From Lingula anatina (Eukaryota > Brachiopoda > Lingulata > Lingulida > Lingulidae), in NCBI RefSeq assembly GCF_001039355.2, contig NW_019775433.1, positions 350,109 through 414,108 of the forward strand: 64,000 nt of DNA, given 5' to 3'. A model generated the notes under the pieces. It was given only the letters and a program-made list of their open reading frames with translations, made no database searches and was not told the origin of the DNA. A program made the position numbers and the translations under genes. Numbering within the stretch: position 1 is the stretch's first letter; each line of letters opens with the position of its first letter. This document shows, in pieces, positions 12,153 to 23,386 of this stretch.

Positions 12153-14250
12153 TTTTGTGAACACATTCTTTTCTAACCATTAGGTAAAAATCTTTTTTGA
12201 AAAACTTTTGGGAACAATTTATCATTGCCAATACAGGACAATGTCAATTAAATCTGCGTTAATTTACAAAACTAACTTTACGTGTGAATGAGGTCCTATA
12301 AATGTAGCTGGTTTTGCCATGCTTCTGCTTTCAGTGAATCTGCATGTGCCAAGGTCTGTGAACTAAACAAACATTAGGATGCATTTTTACTTTATTTACG
12401 CTCGGGAATTCGGGAATTATTTATAATAAGCCGAAGGGAAAGATGTAGCTACATTTGTAGGGCTTCATTAAATTGTGTGCTTGATATTTATGTGAATTGT
12501 ATTATAGCGTTAAGTGTGAAAGGAACAGTTAGGAGTGGAGGAAATAGAATCTCAGAAAAAAAAGCAATGTTAACGATGTATGAGTAGGAATCCTGATTAG
12601 GAGCGGCATGTCTCTGTCAAAGAGTCCCAATCCCCATTGTCATGAGGTATTCCAGAAACTTGAGGGAGGGAGCCTGTCTCAACCAAATGACGACGACGGG
12701 GTAAATTATTAAAAAAGAAATAAAAAGTCTAGTTACTCAGCTTTGTGATGTTAAGGGTGACGGCTGTTTCAAATAAAGAGCAGTTAATTTTTATGATATC
12801 GTGTTTGCTTTTTTTCTTCCTATTAACAAATATTTTAAAGGGTGGCGCTGAGAAAAGAGTTGGAGAGAACTCGGACTTTTGTCTTTTGCTGATACTTAAA
12901 TATCAACTTACTACAAAAATTATTTTAAGATTTTATTTTTAAAAAGACCATTGAAACTGATATTTTTTTTTAAATTGAAACGTGGTTTCCGTAAAAATTA
13001 CCTGTTTTCAAAGTGCAACGTCTTAGATGTAATTATATTGGATTGTTTTTTAAACGTTTTAAAGTTGATACTTTCAAGATACATGATTGAAGCCATACAA
13101 AATACCCTGCAGCGTATATAAAATATTACAGCTTCTCTCTAGCACAAGCTAAGTAAACCCCGAATGCAAAAAAAAAAAAAAAAAATACGAAATAAATTTC
13201 TGGCACAGCAGAAAAAAGGTTTTGAAATCTCAAATTTCTACTTGTGAATATGACCTACTATTTTCCCCTCCAACAGTAGGGTACAGAATATAAGCAGAAA
13301 GTGTATTTGTAAATGTACATTTTTGCGAAATGATGTAACGAAACTCTTCAGTATTTCTTTAAGTGATACTCTTTGAAACAATAGGGTGGCATTTCATTTA
13401 GTGGATTTAAAGACACTGATTTGGCAAAAGTAATCGCTTAATATGGATATTTTTTTAAAATTTGTTCAAAATTACATATTTTGTCAAGTAAATGCGACAG
13501 CGCCGGTTACGGACACACCTGTAGCACGTGTCGTCCTCGCAATGCACTGGCATAGCAATCACATAGCCATGTTTTCCTTTTTGTGCTGTGTTATCTGTAA
13601 CTCCTACTTATAAATACCTTGTTATTTAAATGGACAATAGACTTAAACGAATACGGAGATTATCGCTCTATAGGTTATTAATTAAAAGAGGCAGGAGGGT
13701 TGGCGGGTGGGTAAGGTATAGATCAATACCAATGGACCTACTGAACTGCAAAAAGATTAAGAACATTTGTAGTATGCGTCTAACATAATGAGGTGCAGAA
13801 ATCGTCAAATCAATGGGATCAATATTCTACAGGTAGCGCACAGGTTAGATAAATAATTATGCAGTGTTGTAAGACTTATAAAATAACCGTAATATTACGC
13901 GACTGGCTGCTCGAGAGCAAGTCAACTGCGAAAAATTAATAAACTTTCCTTGCACACGGAAATCCATTGTAAAGAATGCGACAAAATTAGCCTTAATTTG
14001 AAATGCTCACAGACTGATCCATTCAACTTATTTAAGTTTCCCGTTAACTAAATAGACCTTTCGTGACCTGCGCCTGTTTACGTTTTGAGTGACGACCCTC
14101 AACACTGCGCCTTCGCTCCCGTTCACCACACAGCTCTACGAGTCAACTTACGCCAAAGGTAAACATTTAAGTCAACTGTTTCACAAGTAACCCCTCATTT
14201 GAAAACACCGTCCATTGTGTGGGAGAGAAGGCATAAAGCCCGTATACATG
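12153..14250. other. 3' flank of the chitin synthase, no gene seen
   Basis: AT-rich sequence after the stop codon, probably including the 3' UTR. AATAAA hexamers occur near 12772 and 13191; which one is used cannot be told. An A18 homopolymer lies at 13168-13185. No coding signal was seen. Confidence 0.5.
13168..13185 (+). repeat. A18 homopolymer
   Basis: Eighteen consecutive A bases a few bases upstream of an AATAAA hexamer (about 13191). It could be the tail of a retroposed sequence, but no parent was recognised. Confidence 0.8.
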
Positions 14251-14457
14251 GCTCCATTGCTACGCTCTGCTGAAGCGGGCGCGGTTTGAAAGAAATAGGT
14301 AAAATTTCCCACACTACAGATTAATCAAGATGGCGGCGGAGGGGGAAAAACAGAGGGTGGTGTCAACTTTAGAGTCACAGGAAGGCTTTTTTTACCGATA
14401 AAAGCCAGCACGCAAGAGGACATTAAAAACGCTGATAAGTTCCAACCTAACAATCAG
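14250..14457 (+). promoter_or_regulatory. Candidate promoter / non-coding first exon (possibly of PHLPP)
   Basis: Locally GC-richer block with GCGGGCGCGGTTTGAA (an E2F-like core next to TTTGAA), followed at 14326-14337 by CAAGATGGCGGC, which resembles the YY1/initiator motif at TATA-less promoters. A 23-codon ORF starts at that ATG and stops before a good donor (CAG|GTATGA, exon end 14457). The PHLPP coding start at 22723 sits only 2 bases after an acceptor, so an upstream 5' UTR exon must exist; this is one candidate. Purely inferential, with no transcript evidence. Confidence 0.25.
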
Positions 14458-15118
14458 GTATGAGACGTAATGTGTGGCTTGAGTTGTAAAGTTATGCGTT
14501 TGAATGGTGATAACTTCTAAGATAACGAAATCTTCCCGTACTGAGACTGGCACTTCGTGTGTCTACTCACGACAGCAACCGATATAAGAGAAAGAGGGGT
14601 CGGGACAGGGCGGGGCTACCAAGACGACCCCTGGGTGGCAGTATGGGGTGGGGTTTTCAATGAAATGTTCCTATTATTTCTTTATTATTCTTGTCAATCT
14701 GCTAAGTATAAGGTATCATCAAGAGTGAAGAGACGTACAATGTATGCCTTTACCTGTACGTAACTGCGTTGTATTAAGTTTTTGGTGCCCTTATCCCAGA
14801 TTTTTCGTGTTTATCTTGGGTCTTGTAAATGCCCTTAGATACTTCACTCAAAACCATTGAATTCTTTAAAGAATAGCTCAACAGGGAAGTAACGGAATAT
14901 ATATATATGTATGGGATATATGTCAGGGAGGCGTGTGAGCTGCATTTTTAGTTTCCAACATTTTTGTTTTCAAAATGTCTGCTCGTTGCTACATCTTTAA
15001 TGGTATTGACAAGGGACAGTCTACACGTACATGTACATTTCAGACCAGTATATTGAACCGAATATAATGTTGTATAGAAAATCATTTCCTATTCAGGCTT
15101 GTTGCTAGCAACTTTAAA

Positions 15119-15132
15119 GGGGGGGGGGGGGG
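15119..15132 (+). repeat. G14 homopolymer
   Basis: Fourteen G bases. One of several long G/C runs in this genome; two others coincide with assembly gaps. Confidence 0.85.
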
Positions 15133-15302
15133 TCGGGGTAATTTTGTGAAAAAGGAGGACTTTTTATCTGCAAACTTACATATGCCTCAGTACTGGCACA
15201 GCACTTGGATCAGTTTTTGATTCAGGGCGGATCTTATCAAGACCAAATTAGCAATGTCTTCGACCCTACGGACCTCCTTCTCCCTGAAACGGCCTGACAA
15301 TG

Positions 15303-15382
15303 TCACTGACAGTCAGTTGACGTTTAGTGTCAGTCGGTTGACGTTTATTGCGGCAGATGACAATGATTGTCAGTCACTTGAC

Positions 15383-15431
<49 letters not shown>
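15303..15431 (+). repeat. Degenerate ~20-bp repeat with T48 tract
   Basis: Three imperfect units with the core GTCAGTC-N-GTTGACGTTT begin near 15308, 15328 and 15368. The third runs directly into a T48 homopolymer (15384-15431), after which a fourth partial unit (GTCAGTTGGCAC) appears. The poly-T seems to have expanded within the repeat. Confidence 0.7.
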
Positions 15432-15432
<1 letters not shown>

Positions 15433-15479
15433 TCAGTTGGCACACGGTGCGGTGTGTTCTCCTTCAAGACCCATGTAAT

Positions 15480-18400
15480 ACAGTAACAACATTATAACAG
15501 AACTGAAAACTGTAAGAGGCCAATTGGGTCATGGCTTTTTTTTTTAACGGATTAAGCCAGAGAAATATCTGTGAAAAGGTCTTTCTAAAGAAAGAAATAC
15601 TCTCTTTGATCCTGATAAAAAGTAACAGCACAGGGTGGATGGTATATAGTGGTTATGGTATATGGTGGTTATGGGGTCCTCTTTCCTACTGGTATTTACT
15701 AGATTTTTTAATGAGGACTATCACCATCACTGCATGAAAACATATTAGCTTGCTTTATCTCTCTGTCTGTCTGTATTTCTGCTGTTAATGTATTTACGGT
15801 AAACTTATTCACGAAATACACTCATAAAGGTCAGCCGATACTTTTTTCAAATGGAATGATAATAAGCCCTTCATTGTTATCATAACTATAGTTTTTATCA
15901 CAAAAAGCCAGGTATAAAGTGGCATATCTTTTATCAAGTAGTTTACCGCGTTTCATTCATACCTGACATTTACGCCTAAAGTCCTGTTTCGTTAAATATA
16001 GTGTCGAGTGAGATCTTCGTCGATAATAAACGTAACTTAAAGAGGGAAGCTTATCTCACGCACAATCCGGTATGATTTTAGTAACGTAGCGTGATTGGTT
16101 TTACTTCACTCTCTTTCGCAGACTTCGTCCTCTGCAATAATTCACTTCTGGTTTCAAAATTACACTTTTGTCAACAACTTTGTGACAATCAATATGAACA
16201 CCTTGGCACCTTGGTTTAAACCGCATCCACTTTTTACGTTTCAAAATATATCTGAAAATATTAAAATAGATTCCGTGTGCTTGCCGCGTGGCAGGAGAGT
16301 ACGTTTGTGCAAGCGACTAAAAGGCTTGAGACACGTGTAGGAGGCTGTTCTTAAGGAAGGAGGGCGCGTACAGATGGCTGTACAGAGGGCTGGGGCAGAC
16401 AGGGGAGGGCAGCAGTGAACGTCTGCATGGCCTGATACTACAGGGACATCTATACCATCAGCTGGGGACTACAGTGACCACTGCCACCCTGCCACGGGCT
16501 GTAAAGTACAGTGATGGCCAAACAGTGACTGAGAAGAAAAAAGAGCTCGCTCTCTGTCAAATGTTTTATTAACTAAACGTTGGTGAAGAGATGGAGTTGC
16601 AACAGCTCACCTTTAGTTAACCCCGCCACAAGTGCTAAGGCTCTCCGCGGCGTCCTCGCGTGTGACATGCAGCTTATATGGACAGAGCTGAACAAAGGGC
16701 AGGTGGTGAAGAAAACTGACAATGGATAGAAGACGTTTTTCCAAAAGAAACTAGAAAAAGAAACTGGGAATTACAAAACTGGGTGACATTTTACGGTGAC
16801 GTTAGCCAGTCTGTGACGTTGGATTCATGAAGAGTCCAACACTAACATTTTACTTGCATACGTAAATTTCGTATTGTTGCACATAGAGGAGAGAGCTGCT
16901 AAGTAATATGGTTCCTGGAGTGAGACATAATAACTGGGTCTTTAATAAGTGTTCCGTTCACCACGGCAGTATTGACAGAACACCTGCCATGTTACAGTGA
17001 AATGACACGACTGTAGACTAAAAAATCAAGATCGGAAACGGAGCAGACATTGAGTGGGAAGACAAGGTGTAAATGACGATTGGTTAACCCATAATTTGAC
17101 GACACTATTTTTGTTGAGTTACCATTCACAAAAGAGGAAGAAGAATAAAAAGATCCGAGAGATATGCCGCATACCTGCCCAAAATCATGAGTCTTTTCAT
17201 AAAAAAATAAAAAAAGATCCGTTGAAAGAAATGCAATGAGAGAAAAAGAAGATCTGAAGTGACGAGCTGACTGTCAGCGCATTTTTCTTAACTAAACTGA
17301 AAGAAAAAAAATTACCAGTTGTGATTCATCGCCAGAATTTGAAAGATGTACCTGCACTGTAGACGTAAACAACCTAAAACCACCAGTTGGTGATACGATG
17401 CCGCAGTGAAGAATTACCCGATTCGTTTTTATCATACACATTTCGTTGTACTCCACAGTCTGTGCCATTTCTTTACGTGAAGTCTCGTTACTTGACACTA
17501 CCAGCATGCTCAGGTGATTCTGCACATCGCCTTTGAAAAGAAACAAAGCATGCCAAAGGGCGGAATGTTTAAAAGACAAGGACAGAAACATAAGGCGGTC
17601 GGCGGTGAGTAAACGATGACACATTCTTATGGTAATTAAAGTACGCTCACATCTATGGTCACATCCATTACAAAATCAGTACCATATATATTTTTGTTTT
17701 GTTTTATGACGTACTCAAAATGGGACACGGACTTAAGAAAGAGAAAGAGAGAGAGAGAGTGGGGAAAGAAGGGGGAAATTTTTGGTCAAAAGTAAACTGG
17801 ATAAGCCTTTGTCTTACCTGGGTCAATCTCAAAGCCAAATTTGTTTGCTGTGAAGGTTTTCCTTATAATGCTTGGTGGTAAACAAATAACGCTCACTGAA
17901 ATCTTGTCAAGTGTCGTCTGCCAAATAACATGATGACCATAACTGTTACAAAAATGTACGTTCCATCGTCAGTTCTCTAGTATCAGATGAGTTGGACTGA
18001 TTGCATTAATTACGTGTTTTCTATTACACAAATTGCGTCTGTACAGTAATATTTGAATAATTTTTCTTTAAGGTATAACTGTAGTCCACTTTTAGACGAG
18101 TTTACATGTCTGCGTTCTACTGACATTGCGCTGGTCACTACCTTCTTTTATTTTTTTTCCTCTCCAGGCTCTGTATTATCTAAGCTATCTGGGGGTCAAG
18201 CGATGACTAAGAATTATTTATCGCTGACCAGTTTTAACTAGACCTCAGGTGCCAAGTGTGCGCTTTTAAATGTGCGTTTACATTATTTCCAAATGGACAT
18301 ACATGTTCGAAATATTGTGCTCCATTTTAGAAAAAAAAAGTTGTCAGACGACAGCGTTCGTAGATTTGCCTACGAAATCAAATGTGCAATGAAGTGGAAA

Positions 18401-18640
18401 TAGGAATATCACATTGAGGTCCGAATCAGAGGAGATGACCCGCCGACAGGTGGAGTGTACCAGGGCTGGTCAGAAAAAGTAGTCCGCAAGTCATTTTCCC
18501 TGTACTACGCACAGATGGCATTCATCCCATATACTAACCCCGATAGGTCCTGCACCCAGCTTACTCTAACCCGTGCAAATCATATGGGGTCCCGGAATTC
18601 CATTCCTAGGAATACAATTCCTGTCACACAGGCTAACCCT
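15480..18640. other. Intergenic, nothing recognised
   Basis: Three kilobases of AT-rich sequence. The longest open frame is on the minus strand at 17292-17624 (110 codons). It has no recognisable domain and no supporting splice or promoter context, so it is not called. A short GA-rich run is present around 17736-17760. Confidence 0.5.
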
Positions 18641-18647
18641 AACTTGT

Positions 18648-18817
18648 TCAGGGGCGGATTTAGGCCGTCTTCTGGGTCTTCCGGAAGACGTTCAGATTTT
18701 CAAGTTTACATTGACAGGCATCTAATTTTTTCTGTCGGAAGACGGTCAAAAATGGAGGATGGATCAACAAAGATAGTTTGGAAGACTGTTAGAAAATATC
18801 TCTGGATCCGCCCCTGA
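18648..18817. mobile_element. 170-bp TIR element (MITE), hAT-like termini
   Basis: Begins TCAGGGGCGGATTTAG and ends CTGGATCCGCCCCTGA, so the ends form inverted repeats with 11 perfect bases and partial pairing beyond. A direct TTGT flanks both sides (18644-18647 and 18818-18821). There is no transposase, so it is non-autonomous. CAGGGGCGGAT-type ends recall hAT-derived MITEs, but an 8-bp target duplication is not seen, so the superfamily is uncertain. Confidence 0.65.
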
Positions 18818-19076
18818 TTGTTCTAATCGTACGGGCCCAGGAATTCCATCCCTACGATTATCGTTCTTGTAAAGGCTGTGGAGCCCTTGGCCTGGAAGCG
18901 CAGGTGCAGAGATAAGCAGGGCAAATGTCAAATGTCAAATGTCGTCTGCTTGTATTCTATTCTCTAGTGGAGAGACAGTGATGACGATCAGCAAACTTTA
19001 TTGACGTAATCACAGACTTGGGCTGTAAACTTATATGTTTCTCAACAGACACTGGTTTGTTGTCTCTCCCCCCCCC

Positions 19077-19461
19077 NNNNNNNNNNNNNNNNNNNNNNNN
19101 NNNNNNNNNNNNNNNNNNNNNNNNNNNNNNNNNNNNNNNNNNNNNNNNNNNNNNNNNNNNNNNNNNNNNNNNNNNNNNNNNNNNNNNNNNNNNNNNNNNN
19201 NNNNNNNNNNNNNNNNNNNNNNNNNNNNNNNNNNNNNNNNNNNNNNNNNNNNNNNNNNNNNNNNNNNNNNNNNNNNNNNNNNNNNNNNNNNNNNNNNNNN
19301 NNNNNNNNNNNNNNNNNNNNNNNNNNNNNNNNNNNNNNNNNNNNNNNNNNNNNNNNNNNNNNNNNNNNNNNNNNNNNNNNNNNNNNNNNNNNNNNNNNNN
19401 NNNNNNNNNNNNNNNNNNNNNNNNNNNNNNNNNNNNNNNNNNNNNNNNNNNNNNNNNNNNN
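19077..19461. other. Assembly gap (385 N) between poly-C runs
   Basis: A run of N bounded on the left by 10 C and on the right by 9 C. The gap sits inside a C homopolymer and is likely a sequencing drop-out; its true size is unknown. Confidence 0.99.
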
Positions 19462-22400
19462 CCCCCCCCCGCGGCATGGAAAGGACATACATGTTTATAG
19501 GTGTATGTATAAAGCTGTTTTTATTACAAAAGTCAATATTTATGAATCATAAAACTAATATAAGTCGACGCAACAAAATAAACTGTTCAAGACAAGTCAA
19601 CTCGGTCCCTGTAGCGAGTAAGAACGAAAATATGTTAATGATGTTAATCTTTTGTCTCCTGGCCTAAGGCTGCGTCTTTTCTCTGGTCTCCCACGACAAA
19701 AACTTAGACAAGGTGGACGGATAAGTTTACTGACAGGGTTGGATAAAAGTATATTACTACCCTTAATAACCACGACGTAACAGTTCCCAACAGTTCAAAA
19801 TGCGAGTAGATCATTCTTTTTATTATCTTACCAAAAAATAATAAACCATTTTATCAGAATAATATGAGGAAGATTATAGTAAAAGGGCAGAAATATCCAC
19901 GGCTTTATTATTTTGGGTGTTTTATCTTTTTTAACTGGTTGATAGATTAATGAGCAACAAAGGGTAAGTGTAGCGCAAAAGAACTGTCCAAGATCAGCTC
20001 CTGGGCTAGTATAATAGTATTAGGCAACGCACCTTCGGAACACCTTGTATTATATATGCCCTTTGGGCTTTTTGGGGGGCAAAAATATATGTGACAGTGT
20101 GATATTTCTGGCGACAAAACCCTATTTTATGTTTGCAAACATCAAACTGTGACATCAGAGGAGTGCAGTCGTTTCAAGAAGACAAGTTTTTCATCACTAA
20201 ATCTGACAGAGTGGTACATTTTACACAGATTTAAATAAGCCTCTTCACAAGTAAAGCAGACGACAGTACGAGTGACATCCAGCTATTGTAAGCGTGATTA
20301 TCGTTACACGGCTTAGGTTTTGGTACAGTTCCCGAAGTCTCCGTTTATTTATGGAGATAATTTCTAAATAATAGTTGACTGTATTATTGCGACCACGGAG
20401 GTCTGCATTTATCATAACAGTATAGCGTGTTGGAGTGTCAGCTGAACCACAATTATGGCGGTCTTGGAGACTCGACAAAATAGATGTCATGCGAGGGCGA
20501 GGGATAGGACGGGGTCGGATAAGTAAGTATGTTAATTGTTCGTTCGTACAATAAAAAGTGGACATAGCGAAGATGTAGCGAATCAAACTGACCACTTTCA
20601 AATGACCACTTTTACCGGACAATGACGTTGTTTTGCGGCCCATTTGTCGCCAGAGTCATCCGTCTTAAATCAGGGCGCCTGTTGACGGAGGAGATGGCGT
20701 AATCAGAGAATAAGAAGCGGCGTCATCGCGCATCAATTGTGGACATTATGCGAAAAAATTATGTATCTGTTTCCAGTGTGATTTACGACTTACAAACAGG
20801 CATGACAACGGCTTAAATTGAGCGATGCTGAGTCAGGAAAAGATGAACTACGACGAAAGAAAAAGAGTCTAAGGAGTTTCCTTTTATTCGGATTGCCACG
20901 AGTATTTTAGAAAGTAAAAACAGATATCTATATACGCAGCAATCAGGAAGTTTGGGGCATTATTATCTGATCAAGAAGGCTACAAAACAGTAAGATCACT
21001 ATGAGCAGCATTCAGTGCATCGTTCTCTCCGCTGGGGGTCAACATGTGGTCAGAAAAGTTGACATGGGAAAGCCAGGTGCGTTCCCATGGAAATCAGCAC
21101 GAGATCACACCTTGAATTCACCAGGAATCTTAAGTTTTTCCCCTTCCAGCCACTTATAATAACACCTCCCGCGATTATAATTGTACTATCATTGATTTGG
21201 GATCTACCCCTCACCCCATTGAGCCATTAGAAACTTTATAAGATTACATTTTTACCACAATAACCTACTGTGAATTCTAATTCTCGCAGCACCACGTCTT
21301 GTTCTGAAGAGGTACAAGAAAGCATTTCACGGGATATTATCTGAATTTAATATACTAATGATAAATAATTTCATAATTATGAGACTGTCCATCTTTGTTT
21401 CTTTTTTTCCTTGCTGGGTATTCAGTCGTTTATGCACACGTGTACTGGTGACAAATCCTGCCTAAGTTTTGACCCCGACATGACGCAATGCACAACCCGT
21501 CAGATTCTTTCTTTCTTTCTTTGTTTTTAATGATATTTCTGCTATGTATATCTAGGTTATGTGCGTGCTCGCGCTCGTGAGTGCGTGTACCTGACCAGGT
21601 GCGTGCAATATGTGGCCTTCTATATTCTTTCACTAATTATTAATAAAAACGAGAATCATTGACACGGGTGGGTTTGTGTCAATATTATTATGCCATCCCT
21701 TGTGCTCCAGTATTAGAATGTCAACATGTTTGAAAGCTCTGGAGGAGTGCTAATTCTCTGTTATACAACTATATAACTTACCTGTTGGTTCAGCACTAAG
21801 CTGTGTAGTTAAGAGGTCCCTATTCTGACCGTCCTGCTATCAGTGTGTTATCAGGCTAATTATCTGAACTGTACAGTTTAGCTTTCGCCATTGTGCCAAT
21901 CTTAACATTTCACTGGTTCTACATATAGTAATGAAAAAATAATTACTAGAGTATTTTTTAAATTTTTATTTGGAAGTGCTGACAGGAGAAATACAAGTCA
22001 GGTACGTGGAACTGCCACCTTATATTTCAGCGGTGTTAAGGTACTGCGTATAGCACTAACAAAGGAGAAAACTTGCCCCTACGCAGACAAATACTACCCT
22101 CTACCAGGTCTGCTAATTAATTATGTGCATTTTTTCTTCAGCACAGCAGTCGTGATATTAGCCAGAATTACATATGTGAATATCTAGCGAAACGTTTTGA
22201 CCATGTTCAAAAACAATTTCATTATGATTATGTGCATTTTTCATACACTAGGAAGTTGCGCGTATAATCGATGTCTCAAACGATACTCATACGTACCTCT
22301 TTACAGTTGGTGTGACAAAGCCTGAGTAACGCAAGAGTTGGTAAGACCTGTGACAATGATATTTTTATTTAATAAAATATTTTGCCAAGAATGGGGACTT

Positions 22401-22720
22401 GTTTTTTATTCTCCCCACCCCCTTTGCATGACGTATTGCAAGACTGGCCTCCCCCACAAACTAATGGTATGCACTTTTTTCAGTTTTAGAATCCCAAACA
22501 TTTATTTAAAGGCCTTAACCTTTTCTCCACTTACACAAGCCAACCGTTGCCATAACATACATGATTCTAATTCATTTGCCGATATGGATTATTATGTAAG
22601 TAATTTCGTCCAGAAAAAAATATAAACCTCAATAGCTAATCCTTACATCTAGGCACCCACATAATGTTTTTACCATTAACTTCCACTTTTATTAACTTTC
22701 ACTTTCATTTTCTCACCCAG
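19462..22720. other. Intergenic / 5' region of the PHLPP gene
   Basis: AT-rich with no convincing coding exon. It ends with a polypyrimidine tract and acceptor (TTTTCTCACCCAG, AG at 22719-22720) feeding the first coding exon of PHLPP. At least part of this is therefore the intron between a 5' UTR exon and the coding start. Confidence 0.5.
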
Positions 22721-23386
22721 CTATGTCTACGGTAGGCAGTGCCAAGAGCAAGAGCACGGTGCGGAGTAACGCCAGCAGCCAGGGCACCGCCGGCTCCAGT
22801 AAGAGCCCTTACATCGGCCAGACCCCGCGGTACAACCGCACCTATCGCTCCATCAGCGACGCCTGGTGGAGCGTGGGGGAGTACATGCGCCCTGGGATTA
22901 CCCATCAATCCGTGGGATTGTCCTTGAAGGGTGCAGGACTGATCGGTCAGCCCGAGGACACTGACACGTGGGACCTGAGCGACTCTCTCGCCGATATGTA
23001 TGATAAAGTGATGCGGGAGATGAGGCAGAACATGCCGACTAAGAAAACAAACGGTGATAAAAGCATAGATGTCCGAGCTTGGCTGGAAAAGGACACAAGC
23101 AACGGATTCATCCGGGTCTTCATACCGGATTCGGATTTAAGCAAATCATATTTGATTCCTTTAACACTGAACACACCGGCGGGGAGAGTGTGTCAAATAT
23201 TAGGAATACCACCGAATTCGCTCCACGTGCAGTTGAATGGTGACATTATTCAGCGACTGGAGCCATACGAAAACCCATTGGTTATTCAAAACGAGTACCT
23301 CGCTACCATTGGCTACACTGATGTGACGCGTATCCAGGAGGAGGGGCATAACCCGGAAATTGGGTTCCAGATTAGATTTTACACAG
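22721..23386 (+). CDS. PHLPP: PHLPP exon 1: N-terminal region with RA-like domain
   Basis: The exon starts 2 bases before ATG at 22723, directly after an acceptor. It encodes 221 residues: a Ser/Lys-rich start, an RTYRSISDAWW segment, then a domain with GRVCQILGIPPNSLHVQLNG and LVIQNEYLATIGY that matches the RA-like domain preceding the PH domain in PHLPPs. The donor at 23387 leaves phase 1 (final G), which pairs with GC at the next exon to make Gly. The ATG context is unremarkable, so an upstream in-frame start in an unseen exon is possible. Confidence 0.85.

Noticed and set aside
17292-17624. 110-codon minus-strand open frame
   Set aside because: No domain, no start context, no neighbouring exons; it could occur by chance in 3 kb of intergenic DNA.
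18470-18817. 120-codon plus-strand frame from 18455
   Set aside because: It runs through the TIR element at 18648-18817 and has no recognisable domain.
19018-19667. Open frames running through the N gap
   Set aside because: They exist only because N is read as unknown residue; there is no real coding evidence on either side.
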